This document shows positions 27,270 through 37,000 of a stretch of DNA of 64,000 bases, piece after piece; the stretch's first letter is position 1, and every line of letters begins with the position of its first letter. The notes beneath the pieces were generated by a model. That model was not told the DNA's origin, did no database searches, and saw nothing but the letters and a program-made list of their open reading frames with translations. The stretch is taken from positions 1 through 64,000 of the forward strand of contig CAIWFH010000125.1 in assembly GCA_903911925.1 (NCBI GenBank). The letters are read 5' to 3'. Made by a program: the position numbers and the translations under genes. The stretch is from an uncultured Acidobacteriaceae bacterium (lineage in GTDB: Bacteria > Acidobacteriota > Terriglobia > Terriglobales > Acidobacteriaceae).

Positions 27270-28922
27270 ATGAACCACCTCAATTTGACGACGCTGGGCC
27301 GGCACAAGATTGCAGTCATGGCGGTGCTGCTTGCAGCCGCGTACCTGGCAAACGCGCAACAAGCTACAACCTACCAACAAACCAACATCATCTCCAATGG
27401 GGCGGTACCTGCCTTGGTCACGGACCCGAACTTTGTCGATCCGTGGGGTATCTCGATCGGCCAGGCGTTCTGGATCAACACTAATGTGACCGGCTTCGAC
27501 TATGTTAACGACGCATCGGGAAACATCGCATTCAAGGTAACGATTCCGCCCGCATCGAGCCCGGGCACCGGGTCGCCAACAGGCACCGTGGTGACCACTG
27601 GCTCGCCAACCGGCAGCTTCATGCTCTCGGACGGCCACCCGGCGTTGTTCCTGTTCTGTTCACTCGACGGAACGATCTCCGGCTGGGACGTGAGCCTGTC
27701 TGGAACCGGCAACGTGGCAGAAATCGGCGTGAACAACTCAGCGAACCATGCGGTATACACCGACATAGCACTGGTTACGAACACCACCGGAACGTTTCTT
27801 CTCGCGACGAACTTCGGTGCGGGCGCGAAGGTTGAGGTGTACGACACCAGCTTTAACGCAGCCAACCTTACGGGCTCTTTCACCGATCCAAGTCTTCCCG
27901 CAGGTTACGCGCCGTACGCCATTCACACTATCGGTGCAAAGGTGTACGTGACCTATATGTTGCGCGATACGACCACCTATACGGAGACCCTTGGGGCGGG
28001 GACCGGCATTGTGGATGCCTATGACCTGAATGGCACATTTGTGGCCCGGGCCATCACGGGCGGCAATCTGAATGCGCCTTGGGGAATGGCGCTGGCTCCG
28101 GCCGCGTTCGGCATCTACGGCGGAGACCTGCTGGTGGGCAACTTCGGCGACGGAGTGATCAATGTGTATGACCCCACGACCTATGCGTTCCTGGGTCAGG
28201 TGGCCGATTCCCATGGCAACCCGATCGCCAACCCGGGGTTGTGGGAGATTGTGTTCGGACAGGCAAGCCCGGCTGTTGGCGACCCCAACACCTTGTACTT
28301 TGTCGTCGGCTTGAACCAGGAGAGGGATGGATTGTTCGGCTCCATCGCGGCTGTTGCGGCCAATCCAGGCTCGGGCACGTTTGCGCTGAGCGCATCGACA
28401 GGCGCATTGATCGTTGCCTCAGGGGGTAGCACCACCGCCACGCTGAGACTGGCGCCGAGCGACGGCTTCACTGGAACGGTTACGTTCTCCTGCTCAGGGC
28501 TTCCGACTGGCGCAACATGTTCGTTCTCGCCATCGTCGGTGAACGTAACGGCGACCGCGAGCGCACAAACCTTGCTGACCATCGCGACCGGCGTCACCTA
28601 TACTCCGCCGTCGAACGGATACGTGGCCAGGCAGGACGCTCCGCACAAGCAGAGCGGCGCCGGAATTGCCGCCGCGGCCGCTACGCCGTTTGCCGCATTG
28701 CTGCTGTTTGGTGTTTTCAGGCGGAGGCGCAGACTAATGGCGCTGCTTTCCGTTGCGTTGGTGACTGTTGCGGTTGCGATGGGAGTGGCCGGCTGCGGCG
28801 GCTCATCCGGCGGCGGCTCTACAACGCCGGTTACGACGCCGACGGGAACATCGCAGGTGACGGTGACGGCCAAGTCTGGCGCCATTACCAAGACCACCGT
28901 TATTGCGCTGACGGTGCATTGA
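27270..28922 (+). CDS. TIGR03118-family protein with Ig-like domain and C-terminal anchor tail
   Basis: A 550-residue paralogue of the divergent gene. A signal peptide ends near AAYLANAQQ; residues 35-360 repeat the family motifs (TDPNFVDPWGIS, LDGTISGWD, LLVGNFGDGVINVYD). An Ig-like domain follows at about 365-440 (FTGTVTFSCSGLPTGATCSFSP). The last 100 residues hold a hydrophobic stretch ending in FRRRRR, a second hydrophobic stretch ending VAGCGG, and a Thr-rich tail. This tail resembles sorting or anchoring cassettes common in acidobacterial surface proteins. Function unknown. Confidence 0.85.
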   Translation: MNHLNLTTLGRHKIAVMAVLLAAAYLANAQQATTYQQTNIISNGAVPALVTDPNFVDPWGISIGQAFWINTNVTGFDYVNDASGNIAFKVTIPPASSPGTGSPTGTVVTTGSPTGSFMLSDGHPALFLFCSLDGTISGWDVSLSGTGNVAEIGVNNSANHAVYTDIALVTNTTGTFLLATNFGAGAKVEVYDTSFNAANLTGSFTDPSLPAGYAPYAIHTIGAKVYVTYMLRDTTTYTETLGAGTGIVDAYDLNGTFVARAITGGNLNAPWGMALAPAAFGIYGGDLLVGNFGDGVINVYDPTTYAFLGQVADSHGNPIANPGLWEIVFGQASPAVGDPNTLYFVVGLNQERDGLFGSIAAVAANPGSGTFALSASTGALIVASGGSTTATLRLAPSDGFTGTVTFSCSGLPTGATCSFSPSSVNVTATASAQTLLTIATGVTYTPPSNGYVARQDAPHKQSGAGIAAAAATPFAALLLFGVFRRRRRLMALLSVALVTVAVAMGVAGCGGSSGGGSTTPVTTPTGTSQVTVTAKSGAITKTTVIALTVH

Positions 28923-28978
28923 TTCAATGTTGGCAGCCTGCGCGGGGATTGCAATGCATGCCCGCGCGGCCCCTCAAC

Positions 28979-29677
28979 TTAGTAAGTCTGTGCGGGCTGG
29001 GGAGGGTAGTCTTCTCCGAATTTGTTCTTGTGAGCCGAGCCGTTCACCGCTCGCTCCGTCAAATGCATAGAATAGACATCCGGCTTGCCTGCTTTGATAT
29101 CGATGTTGCGCTCCGTTGAGCGCAAACTCGCTGCAGTTGCGTCTTCGCTCCAGGCCTTCAGAATGTACTGACCGTCGGGAACATTGTGTATCACCGCGGT
29201 TCGATCGCTGCCGATGGTGGCGAAGTACGGCGTTCGCAGCGAGATGACGACGGCCCCCATTTCAGAATGGATATTGCAGAAGATGTAAGAGATGCCCTCG
29301 CGATCGAAGCGAACGCTGCGGCGCGATCCCGCTTCGTAGAGCCCAAGATCGAAACGCTTGCCTTCAAAGAGCGAGAAGACGTTATGGAAGAAGGGGTCCA
29401 TGTTGGGAAAGTCAATGCTGCTCCCCACCGGGACTACCAGCAAGTGCGGATGAAATTCCTTGCCCTTTTGCAGCAGTTGATAACTCTGGGGTTGCTTGTC
29501 CGTTGCCTGTGCGTCTGAGCGCGGTGGCACGGGGCCAAGCGGAACCAGCCATACGGCGCCCTCCGCCGTGGCCGCATGGCGCGGCGATCCGCCGACGGTC
29601 AGGCGCACGGTCACGTCGGAGTTCTGCGCCGGGGCCATACCCTGGCAGGCGCAAAACACAAGCGCGATGCACAGCAT
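28979..29677 (-). CDS. Cupredoxin-like periplasmic protein
   Basis: A 232-residue exported protein starting at ATG 29677 (signal peptide ending near GMAPAQ). An N-terminal segment (VTVRLTVGG) is followed by a plastocyanin-like region: DPFFHNVFSLFEG carries a possible His ligand, and YIFCNIHSEMGA carries Cys, His and Met in the spacing of type 1 copper sites. The C-terminal part looks like a beta-sandwich (DGQYILKAWSED). Related proteins are often labelled methylamine-utilisation-like. Last gene of the operon that begins with the response regulator. A start further upstream would overlap the barrel gene. Confidence 0.72.
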   Translation of the reverse strand: MLCIALVFCACQGMAPAQNSDVTVRLTVGGSPRHAATAEGAVWLVPLGPVPPRSDAQATDKQPQSYQLLQKGKEFHPHLLVVPVGSSIDFPNMDPFFHNVFSLFEGKRFDLGLYEAGSRRSVRFDREGISYIFCNIHSEMGAVVISLRTPYFATIGSDRTAVIHNVPDGQYILKAWSEDATAASLRSTERNIDIKAGKPDVYSMHLTERAVNGSAHKNKFGEDYPPQPAQTY

Positions 29678-29708
29678 TCTGCCGGGCCAGTGATTGAGCG
29701 GCAGACGG

Positions 29709-31217
29709 TTAGAAAATGTAGCCTGCCGAAATGGTGAAGATGTTCGCAACATTCGATGCACCCGATGACTGACTGCTGAGGATTCGCCGATACTCCGGAG
29801 AGAGGACAAGGTAAGTCTTGGGACGCAGGATGAGATTCCCTGTGATCATTTGATTGCGCGTGAGATTACTCAGTGGATTAACTGGATCTGCAAGATCGAG
29901 ACTACGAAAATCGCTACCGTAACTGCCATCCTGGCCAAAGGCCGCGTTGGCTTCAACAACGGGCGAGAACTTCAGCTTCAATTGAGCCCATCCGCCGATA
30001 GCGTTCACTCCGATGCTATGCGGAACTCCGGTGACTGGGTCGGTTCCTGTGAGATAGTCCTTGTAGCTTCCGCCGCCGAGGCCTGCCAGCGCTGACCCGC
30101 GATAGAACTCGCCGGAGATTGAAGCTCTGGGTAACAGCCGAAGTGAAGCGTCGCTGCTGAAGGCCCACGACGGAATGGTCGATCCATAACTCGTCTTCAA
30201 GGCTCCGCGGTAACCGCCGATGCCAATGTGAAAGCGCGAATCAGTTCCCGCCGTCCATGAGATGCGCGATTCGACTGCCGGCCATTTTTCACTTTCGTAG
30301 TCCGAGGGAAGCGGCTGATAAGTGTGCAGATTCGATCCCCCATACGCCGTGTACCACAGGCCGGCCTGGATTCCGATGGAATTCGTATCGCTGGTTTGAA
30401 ACCGGTGCTCGAACATGACTTGCGGGGCCCATGCCGAAAGGTTTCCGGCCCACGCAAGCGGCGGCTCTGCGACGCTGGTGTACGAGGCAGGAGACAATGG
30501 CGAAATGAGCGGCTCGGTGAATCCGGCTTCAACTCGATTTCGCGGCCAATCGAGCTTGACATGAGCGGTGTGGATTCTCACGCTTCCGGAAGCGGGCGGA
30601 TAGGTTTCCGCACTCCCATTGGAGAAGAAATCAACCGTCAAATCGGCGCTGGACTGCGCGCCAAACAGATGCGGGCCGATTCCATTCAGGCCGAGAATGG
30701 TTTGCCTGACGCTTGCACCGACGGTGTTGTGGTGAGCTGGGCTGTAGTCGGGCAAGGCGATGTTCGGGAGGTCGGGGGCATAGACCGTGCCACGATTCAC
30801 AAATGCATTGAAGAGAATCAGCCCGTTGATCCACAGGCGGTAGCGAGAGAGTGTTTCTACCTTGTCCTGCTCATGCACCTTCACCTGTTCCTGAACCGCG
30901 TCCTGGTCTTCTCGAATCCGCACTATGTCTGCAGACAATTTTGCCGCAATTGTTTCGGCGGATGCATCAGGCGCAATGGCGGCACGGGTTTGCTCCAGTT
31001 CAGCGCGAAGCCGGCGAACTTCATCCACAGCCGCGGTCAATTCGCCGCGTGTCCGTTCTAGTTCGCTCATCAACCCGTTCAGGCGTTTGTCAATTTGCCG
31101 GTACCGCGCATCGTCCTGCTGACTTGCGGCATTGGTCTGGATTGGAGACTGGCTGAGGAGAAGGCCCGCAAACTGGGCCAGCAGGGAAGCGGCAATCCAA
31201 TGTCTTGTGCGCTTCAT
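29709..31217 (-). CDS. Outer-membrane beta-barrel protein with N-terminal coiled coil
   Basis: A 502-residue outer-membrane protein. The signal peptide is followed by a coiled coil at about residues 38-125 (MSELERTRGELTAAVDEVRRLRAELEQ), then a long alternating beta pattern with aromatic girdles (YRLWINGLILFNAFVNRG, LILRPKTYLVLSPEYRR), ending in the barrel-type IFTISAGYIF. It looks like a trimeric porin or OprP-like channel, but the substrate is unknown. Its Shine-Dalgarno AGGAG overlaps the stop of the kinase gene, so the two are coupled. Confidence 0.75.
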   Translation of the reverse strand: MKRTRHWIAASLLAQFAGLLLSQSPIQTNAASQQDDARYRQIDKRLNGLMSELERTRGELTAAVDEVRRLRAELEQTRAAIAPDASAETIAAKLSADIVRIREDQDAVQEQVKVHEQDKVETLSRYRLWINGLILFNAFVNRGTVYAPDLPNIALPDYSPAHHNTVGASVRQTILGLNGIGPHLFGAQSSADLTVDFFSNGSAETYPPASGSVRIHTAHVKLDWPRNRVEAGFTEPLISPLSPASYTSVAEPPLAWAGNLSAWAPQVMFEHRFQTSDTNSIGIQAGLWYTAYGGSNLHTYQPLPSDYESEKWPAVESRISWTAGTDSRFHIGIGGYRGALKTSYGSTIPSWAFSSDASLRLLPRASISGEFYRGSALAGLGGGSYKDYLTGTDPVTGVPHSIGVNAIGGWAQLKLKFSPVVEANAAFGQDGSYGSDFRSLDLADPVNPLSNLTRNQMITGNLILRPKTYLVLSPEYRRILSSQSSGASNVANIFTISAGYIF

Positions 31218-31220
31218 GTT

Positions 31221-33041
31221 TCACTCCTGAATTGAAGGATGACTTTTAGCGTGCTCGACCGACATCACAGGATCTTCCAAGGCCCTTTCCTGACTTGACT
31301 GCGCAAGTGGGAGCGTTAGATGAAAGACAGTGCGGCCAGGTTTGGAGCCTGCAAGTTCGATGCTTCCACCGTGCTCCTGGGCGATATGGAGCGCCAAGGT
31401 GAGTCCCAGGCCGGTGCCATTCACCTTGCCCTCGGTAGAGAAGGGAAAGAACATCTTCTCCCGCATTGCGACCGAGATGCCGGGCCCGTTATCAACGACG
31501 ATAATTTTGATTGCATCCTGGTCCTCAACGGTGCAGTTTTCAAACGAGACCAGTACCCTGGGAACCGAGCCGCCGTGGCGTGCAGCCTGGCAAGCATTCA
31601 ACAAGAGGTTGAAAAGTGCGCGGGACAGTCTCTTAGCGTCCGCTGAAACTATGGCCGAAGTTGAAAGGTCCGATACGATTTCAACTCCGCGGGCATCGGG
31701 GTGCGGACGGATCATCTGCAGCGTGTGCTGCACGACATCGGCAATCGGTTCATCCTTGAACGAGAGCGTGTGCCCGGTCTGGCTGAACATGATCAGCGAA
31801 TCCAGAAGGTCGGTCATATCCTGAATGGCCATGGTGATCTCGCTCATCAGTTCCACTTTCGCGGTTTCGCTGTTTTCTCCAAGGATGAGGAATTCGGCGT
31901 TGGCATAAATGGCCGACAGGTGATGTCGAAGATCGTGCGAGACCGAACGCGCCATGCGCCCGATGGTGACCAGCCGCTCGGATTCTAGAAGCCTCTCCTG
32001 CGCCTGCCGCAACTCGCGCCGCATGGAGTCGAAGGTCCGGTTCAACTCGCGAATCTCCAAGGCTCCCTGGTCCGGAATGTGGAAGTCAAAGTCTCCCTGG
32101 GCGAGCGCCCTCGATCCAGCGGTAAGAACTTCAAGCGGCCGCGTGATCCGGTGTGCAATGGTCAACGCCAGTGCGCCGCCTATGAGCGTTGAAACCAGGC
32201 CCAGCACGGTGATCCAGTTATTGATGCGGTCAAGAAAGGCGCTTTGCTGGCGATAGGATTTGAGGACGGTGAGTCGTACGCTGTGACTGCCCGCGCTGTG
32301 GAGGTCGATGGATGAGACCAGGTAGCGTTCGCCACCCAGCGATACTCTCTCCTGTTGCGATCCATTCTTGAAGATACTTCCGAAATCGATGCTCGATTCT
32401 GCGTCGAGGTTTCGCTTCAGGGTGCTCAATGCGATGCCGCCGTCTACTGAGAAGACAACGTCGGCCTCGGCAAGCTGGCTGAGTTGGCTCAGCATCAGCG
32501 AGTCAATTGCATTGCCGATTACTACGTAGCCCAGGCACGAGTTCGCGCTCGCCGGACCAAAGAACAGAGGTTTTGCCGAGACGGCAAACAGGCGGCGGCC
32601 AATGGCAACGATGCGCGGAGACTGCTCCAATTCGAGATAGACATGCAACTCACGCGCTACGGAGTCCCGGTCAAGGCGCGTCCCTTGATTTGCATACGTA
32701 ATCAGCCGCCCATCCTGCCGCAGAAGAGCAAAGAAACTGCTTCCGCTCAACTTCCAGAAGTCGAGGCTTCCATCCGCGATGGTCCTGTCATCCTGTGTTG
32801 TAAGCAGCGCTTTCAGACTGGGAATATTTGCCAGAAGCGAAGCCTGGCGCTCAAGCATCGCTAGTTGCTGGCCCTGCTGCTGTTGAAACGAAATCACCGA
32901 ACGGGCCAGGTCGGAGGCCAACTGCTTCTGGATCTGGTTCTGAATATGAACGCGGATAATGATGAGGCCCAGCGCGCTAAGCCCGATGGAGAGCGCAAAC
33001 AAAGCGATGAGCAGCGTGGTGCGCATTCGCATCGGGCGCAT
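31221..33041 (-). CDS. Membrane sensor histidine kinase
   Basis: A 606-residue kinase. Membrane segments at about 8-30 and 276-298 bracket a 245-residue extracytoplasmic sensor domain of CACHE-like size, followed by HAMP (300-350), the dimerisation/phosphoacceptor helix SVSHDLRHHLS with His369, and a catalytic domain with N box NLLLNACQAA, VVDNGPGI and GTGLGLTLA. GGAGA precedes ATG. It lies 11 bases after the response regulator and is coupled to the downstream barrel gene. The stimulus is unknown; the downstream genes hint at metal or redox. Confidence 0.92.
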   Translation of the reverse strand: MRPMRMRTTLLIALFALSIGLSALGLIIIRVHIQNQIQKQLASDLARSVISFQQQQGQQLAMLERQASLLANIPSLKALLTTQDDRTIADGSLDFWKLSGSSFFALLRQDGRLITYANQGTRLDRDSVARELHVYLELEQSPRIVAIGRRLFAVSAKPLFFGPASANSCLGYVVIGNAIDSLMLSQLSQLAEADVVFSVDGGIALSTLKRNLDAESSIDFGSIFKNGSQQERVSLGGERYLVSSIDLHSAGSHSVRLTVLKSYRQQSAFLDRINNWITVLGLVSTLIGGALALTIAHRITRPLEVLTAGSRALAQGDFDFHIPDQGALEIRELNRTFDSMRRELRQAQERLLESERLVTIGRMARSVSHDLRHHLSAIYANAEFLILGENSETAKVELMSEITMAIQDMTDLLDSLIMFSQTGHTLSFKDEPIADVVQHTLQMIRPHPDARGVEIVSDLSTSAIVSADAKRLSRALFNLLLNACQAARHGGSVPRVLVSFENCTVEDQDAIKIIVVDNGPGISVAMREKMFFPFSTEGKVNGTGLGLTLALHIAQEHGGSIELAGSKPGRTVFHLTLPLAQSSQERALEDPVMSVEHAKSHPSIQE

Positions 33042-33052
33042 TTACTTGTCTC

Positions 33053-33766
33053 CTAAAGTCTGACAGCCGCCGGCTGCGGCTCAAACCTGTATCCGATGCC
33101 ATGCATGGTTTGAAAGTTGACGGGGTCGGCGGGGTTGGGTTCGAGCTTCTGGCGCAGGCGCAACACCAGGTTGTCAACGGTGCGCGTGGTGGGATAGTTA
33201 TGGTATCCCCAGACGTCATTGAGCAGCTTCTCTCGCGTCACGGCGTGGCCAGCGTGTTCGATGAAGTACCGGAGCAGTTTGAACTCCTGCGCAGTCAAGA
33301 TCACGGACGCGCCTGCTTTGAGAACGTCCATGCGAGTGAAGTTCACAACGATGTTTCCGAAGGAGTAAGTCTCAATCGACTTGAGGGGCTCGGATGCGGA
33401 ACGCTGGCTGCGCCGCATAGCCGCCTGCACGCGCGCCAGCAATTCGCGAGGGCTGAAAGGCTTGGTTACGTAGTCGTCGGCGCCAAGCTCAAGCAGCAGG
33501 ACCTTGTCTGCAACTTCAGAGACGGCGCTTAAAACGATGACGGGTATCTGGCTTACCTCGCTTTTGATCTTCCGGCAAATTTCACGGCCGGAGAGTCCCG
33601 GCAGCATGAGGTCAAGCACTACGGCATGGGGGCGGACTTCAAAAACGGCAGCCATGCCTGCATCGCCGTCCGGCGAAACGTGGACCGCATATCCTTCGGC
33701 GCTGAACTGCCGTGCCAGGGCTTTCTGAATGCGGGGATCGTCTTCAATCACAAGAATTGTTTCCAT
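33053..33766 (-). CDS. OmpR-family response regulator
   Basis: A 237-residue two-component regulator. The receiver domain has the acidic pair in VIEDDPR, phosphoacceptor Asp52 in VVLDLMLPG, and the Lys of YVTKPFSPREL. The C-terminal winged helix (from about 135) contains AQEFKLLRYFIEHAGHAVTREKLL and TRTVDNLVLRLRQKLE. First gene of the operon with the kinase, barrel and cupredoxin genes, so it probably controls them or their neighbours. Confidence 0.95.
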   Translation of the reverse strand: METILVIEDDPRIQKALARQFSAEGYAVHVSPDGDAGMAAVFEVRPHAVVLDLMLPGLSGREICRKIKSEVSQIPVIVLSAVSEVADKVLLLELGADDYVTKPFSPRELLARVQAAMRRSQRSASEPLKSIETYSFGNIVVNFTRMDVLKAGASVILTAQEFKLLRYFIEHAGHAVTREKLLNDVWGYHNYPTTRTVDNLVLRLRQKLEPNPADPVNFQTMHGIGYRFEPQPAAVRL

Positions 33767-34061
33767 TCGAGGTCAACCCTTCTATTTGGCCAGCAGTCGC
33801 GCTCGACTCCGTAAATCGATGAAACCGATGTAAACACTAGACGTACGGAGGAACTGTACGCTCCCGGAGGCCGCCTCTTTCAATTATCTTCGGCCTGGCG
33901 CCGAAACTTAGCGCGTTGACAGGGAAGTTACATTTTGACAAAGAGTTGACAATTGGGATGTTCATTGCTCTCAATCAACCTCCCGGAGCCGCCATCGGTA
34001 TATCCGATGTGCGGCTCCTGAGGTTGATGATTGAAGTGCGGATGTTGGTTCCAGGAGTTTT
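33767..34061. other. Intergenic region with a strong stem-loop at 33974-34028
   Basis: Just past the stop of the TonB-dependent receptor gene is a nested hairpin: ATCAACCTC (33974-33982) pairs with GAGGTTGAT (34020-34028), GGAGCCGC with GCGGCTCC, and CATCGG with CCGATG, about 23 pairs with one small bulge. No U run follows on the minus strand. It should end or protect the receptor mRNA. The part from 33767 to 33970 holds the operon promoter of the response regulator; no hexamers are convincing. Confidence 0.7.
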
Positions 34062-37000
34062 CTAGAAAAGGAACCTGAGAGAGAATTGCACCTGGCGCGC
34101 CGTTCCATTGCCGATCTGGTTCGTATCTGCGCCGGCAATTGTCGCGCTTGCGGTCCCAAAGCCAACATTCTTGCCAGCGATGGGACCGGGGCGGGTGGTA
34201 TTGGGAGTGCAAACGGCCGTTGTGGCGCTCGGATAAGAGACCGCGCTGCAAATGCCGGTATCGATATTCGCAAAGTTGGGATGGTTCAGGATGTTGAAGA
34301 TGTCTGCCCGGAATTGCACCTTGAGCGCTGTGGTTATGGGGAAGTTCTTCATTCCCGACAAATCCCACTGGAAGTATGCCGGTCCGCGCAAGGTATTTCG
34401 CCCGACGGTGCCGAGGGTCGAAGGATCGCCGTAGACTCCGTTGAAGCCCGGTTCCAGGGCAAATGCATCGATGTTGTAACTCGAGTTGGGCCAACTGGCG
34501 TTGGCGGCCTTTAACGGCACGCCTGGAACCGCGTCGGGCCGCATGTAGTTGCCGAAGAAACCGTTTGTGACTTCCACGTTCTGTCCAAGGCCGGTGCGGG
34601 TTTGCAGAATGCTGGATACCTGCCACCCGCCTATTGTTTGACGGGTCAGGGGGCTGCTGCCTTCCAGTTCCGGAAGATTGTAAAGCACGCTGGTGGTGAA
34701 GTTCTGCCTCACATCCCAGTCGCCGTTTCCAATGTCGTGGCTCGGGTCCAGAGGGTCCTCGAAGCTGGCGAAGACATTCACCTGGTCGTCGATTTCATGC
34801 GACCACGCGTAGTTGCCCTCAAGAGTCAAATGACCAACACTGCTACGCACCTGCGCCTGCAGCGCGTTGTACTTTGAGAACAAAACACCGGCCAGGTAGT
34901 TTTCGTTCTGGTAGGGCGACGTTCCAGAAAGTGGCCTCGGGACGTTGCTGTTGGGGCTTTGCGGGTTTAGATTGATGGCCTGGAAGGCGACGCCGGCCTG
35001 CGTGTGCTGCACCTTGTTGCCGGTGTAGTTGACGGTGAGCAGCGTGCCCTTGGCGATCTGCTGCTGGATGCCGAAGAGCCAGTTCGTGGAGTATGGGTCC
35101 TTGGGGTTCGACGGGAAAACAATCACGTTCTGATTCGAAGCGAGCAGCGTCGGCACAACGGGATAGGAAATTGAATCGAGTGTGCCGCCAAAGATGCTGA
35201 GATTGAAGAGCGTGTCGCTGATGGAGGCATTAGCCGGCATATTGTCGGCCAGAGTATTCGGCGAGGGCTGAAGAGGCATGTAGAAAATGCCGCCATAGCC
35301 GTGGACCACCGTTTTGCCTTTTCCAAACGGATCCAAGGAGAAGCCGAGGCGCGGAGCTACGTCTGATCTTGGAGGCGTGTACGCATTTGCGCCGGGAGTG
35401 CCAAACGTCTGCGATGAGTAAATGAAGTTCTGCTGATCGCCGTGCCCAACGTTCCAGGTGGTGTTGATGTCGTACCGCAGGCCGGCGTTGACAGTAAGCC
35501 TGCGATTGACCCTCCAGTCATCCTGTAGGTAGAAGTCCCAGTTTGAACTATTGTTGCCAATTGATCCCGGCGTTCCGTTCACCTGGGTTGCAAACGGGAA
35601 GTTTGTTTCAAGGCTGCCGAAGCTGTAGTAGTCATAGGCCACCAGCCGCCGCAGCCAGGTATTCAGCCTGTTGAGACGAAACTGCGCGCCGGCCTTCAGC
35701 GTGTGGTTCCCGGCTGTTTTGGTCAGGTTGTCGAATAACTCAGGCAGAGTGTTTGCGTTAGTCTGGTTGAAGTTATTGGCTCCGGGCAACGAACCGAGGT
35801 TGGTAAAGAAGCTGGAAATCGAGATAAAAGGCTGGCCGGTATTCGACGACGTATCGGAGTGGAAGCGGTTTACTCCAAGGCTGAACTCATTGAGCAGCGT
35901 GGGACTGAAGGTGTGCGTCTCGTCGAACTTGCCGAACTGCGTCCTAAGCGCCTGCGGAGAAAGCTGCCCTTCGTTGAGGCCATATGTATATGTGGTTAAA
36001 GAATCGTTCAGGTTATAGCGGAACATGAGGCTATCTTTGTCGCCCCGATGGTAATCCAGGCGGATAGCTCCGGTATCTTCTCGGACGATATCCGGAAAGT
36101 TGCTGGGGATGAAGACAAGGTCATAACTAGTGCCATCAGGGAATTGAGTGTCATAGTGACAAGTGGCGGTGGTTGAACCCAACTCGCAGCCCGCGGGCAG
36201 AGGCGCCATCATTGCCAGGATGGGAGCCAACGTGGGATCGAATTGCGAGCGAACCAGGGCGCTGGGGACCTCATAGTTGGGCGATGGGTTGGTGAGGTGG
36301 GTGCGATCACCCTCATAGTTTGCAAAGAAGAACAGCTTCTTGCGGAGAAATGGGCCACCGAGATTTCCGCCAAACTGGTTCATCTTCAGCGGCACCTTGT
36401 GTCCGGTAACAAAGTAGTCTCTCGCATCCAGAGCGTTGTTCCTGAAGTATTCAAAAGCAGTGCCGTGGAAGTGGTTCGTCCCCGCCTTGGTGATGATGTT
36501 CATCTGTGGGCCGAGCGAGAAGCCTCCCTCGGCGCTATAGCCGCTATTTGCGAAATCGATTTCTTCAATACTGTCGACGCTCGAACGAGTAACGCGCGCT
36601 CCTTCCTGGCCTTCGGTAAACAGGAAGCCGTTTACGTCGCCGCGGCTCGCCGACTGCCCGTCTATCTTGATATTCAACCCGGTAAAGATGTTATCAAGGC
36701 CGTTGACGCTGCCTTGGAAGAACGATGTTGAGCCGACCGAACCGGGAGAGATTTCGAGAAAGTCGCTTACGTCTCTGCCGTTGACCGGGAGGTTGCCAAT
36801 TTGCGCGGAAGTTAAAGTGGTCCCCGCAGTGCTGGAGGAGATGTCAACCGTGGTGGCTGTGCCGGTTACTTCAACGCTTTCACTTGCGGCTGCAACCTTA
36901 AGCGCAAGCTTCACGGCCACTGTCGCTCCTACGTGCAATTCGACTGGCTGGGTGGATGTCTTGCCAAAGTTGGGACCGGTGGCCGAAACCACGTAGTGTC

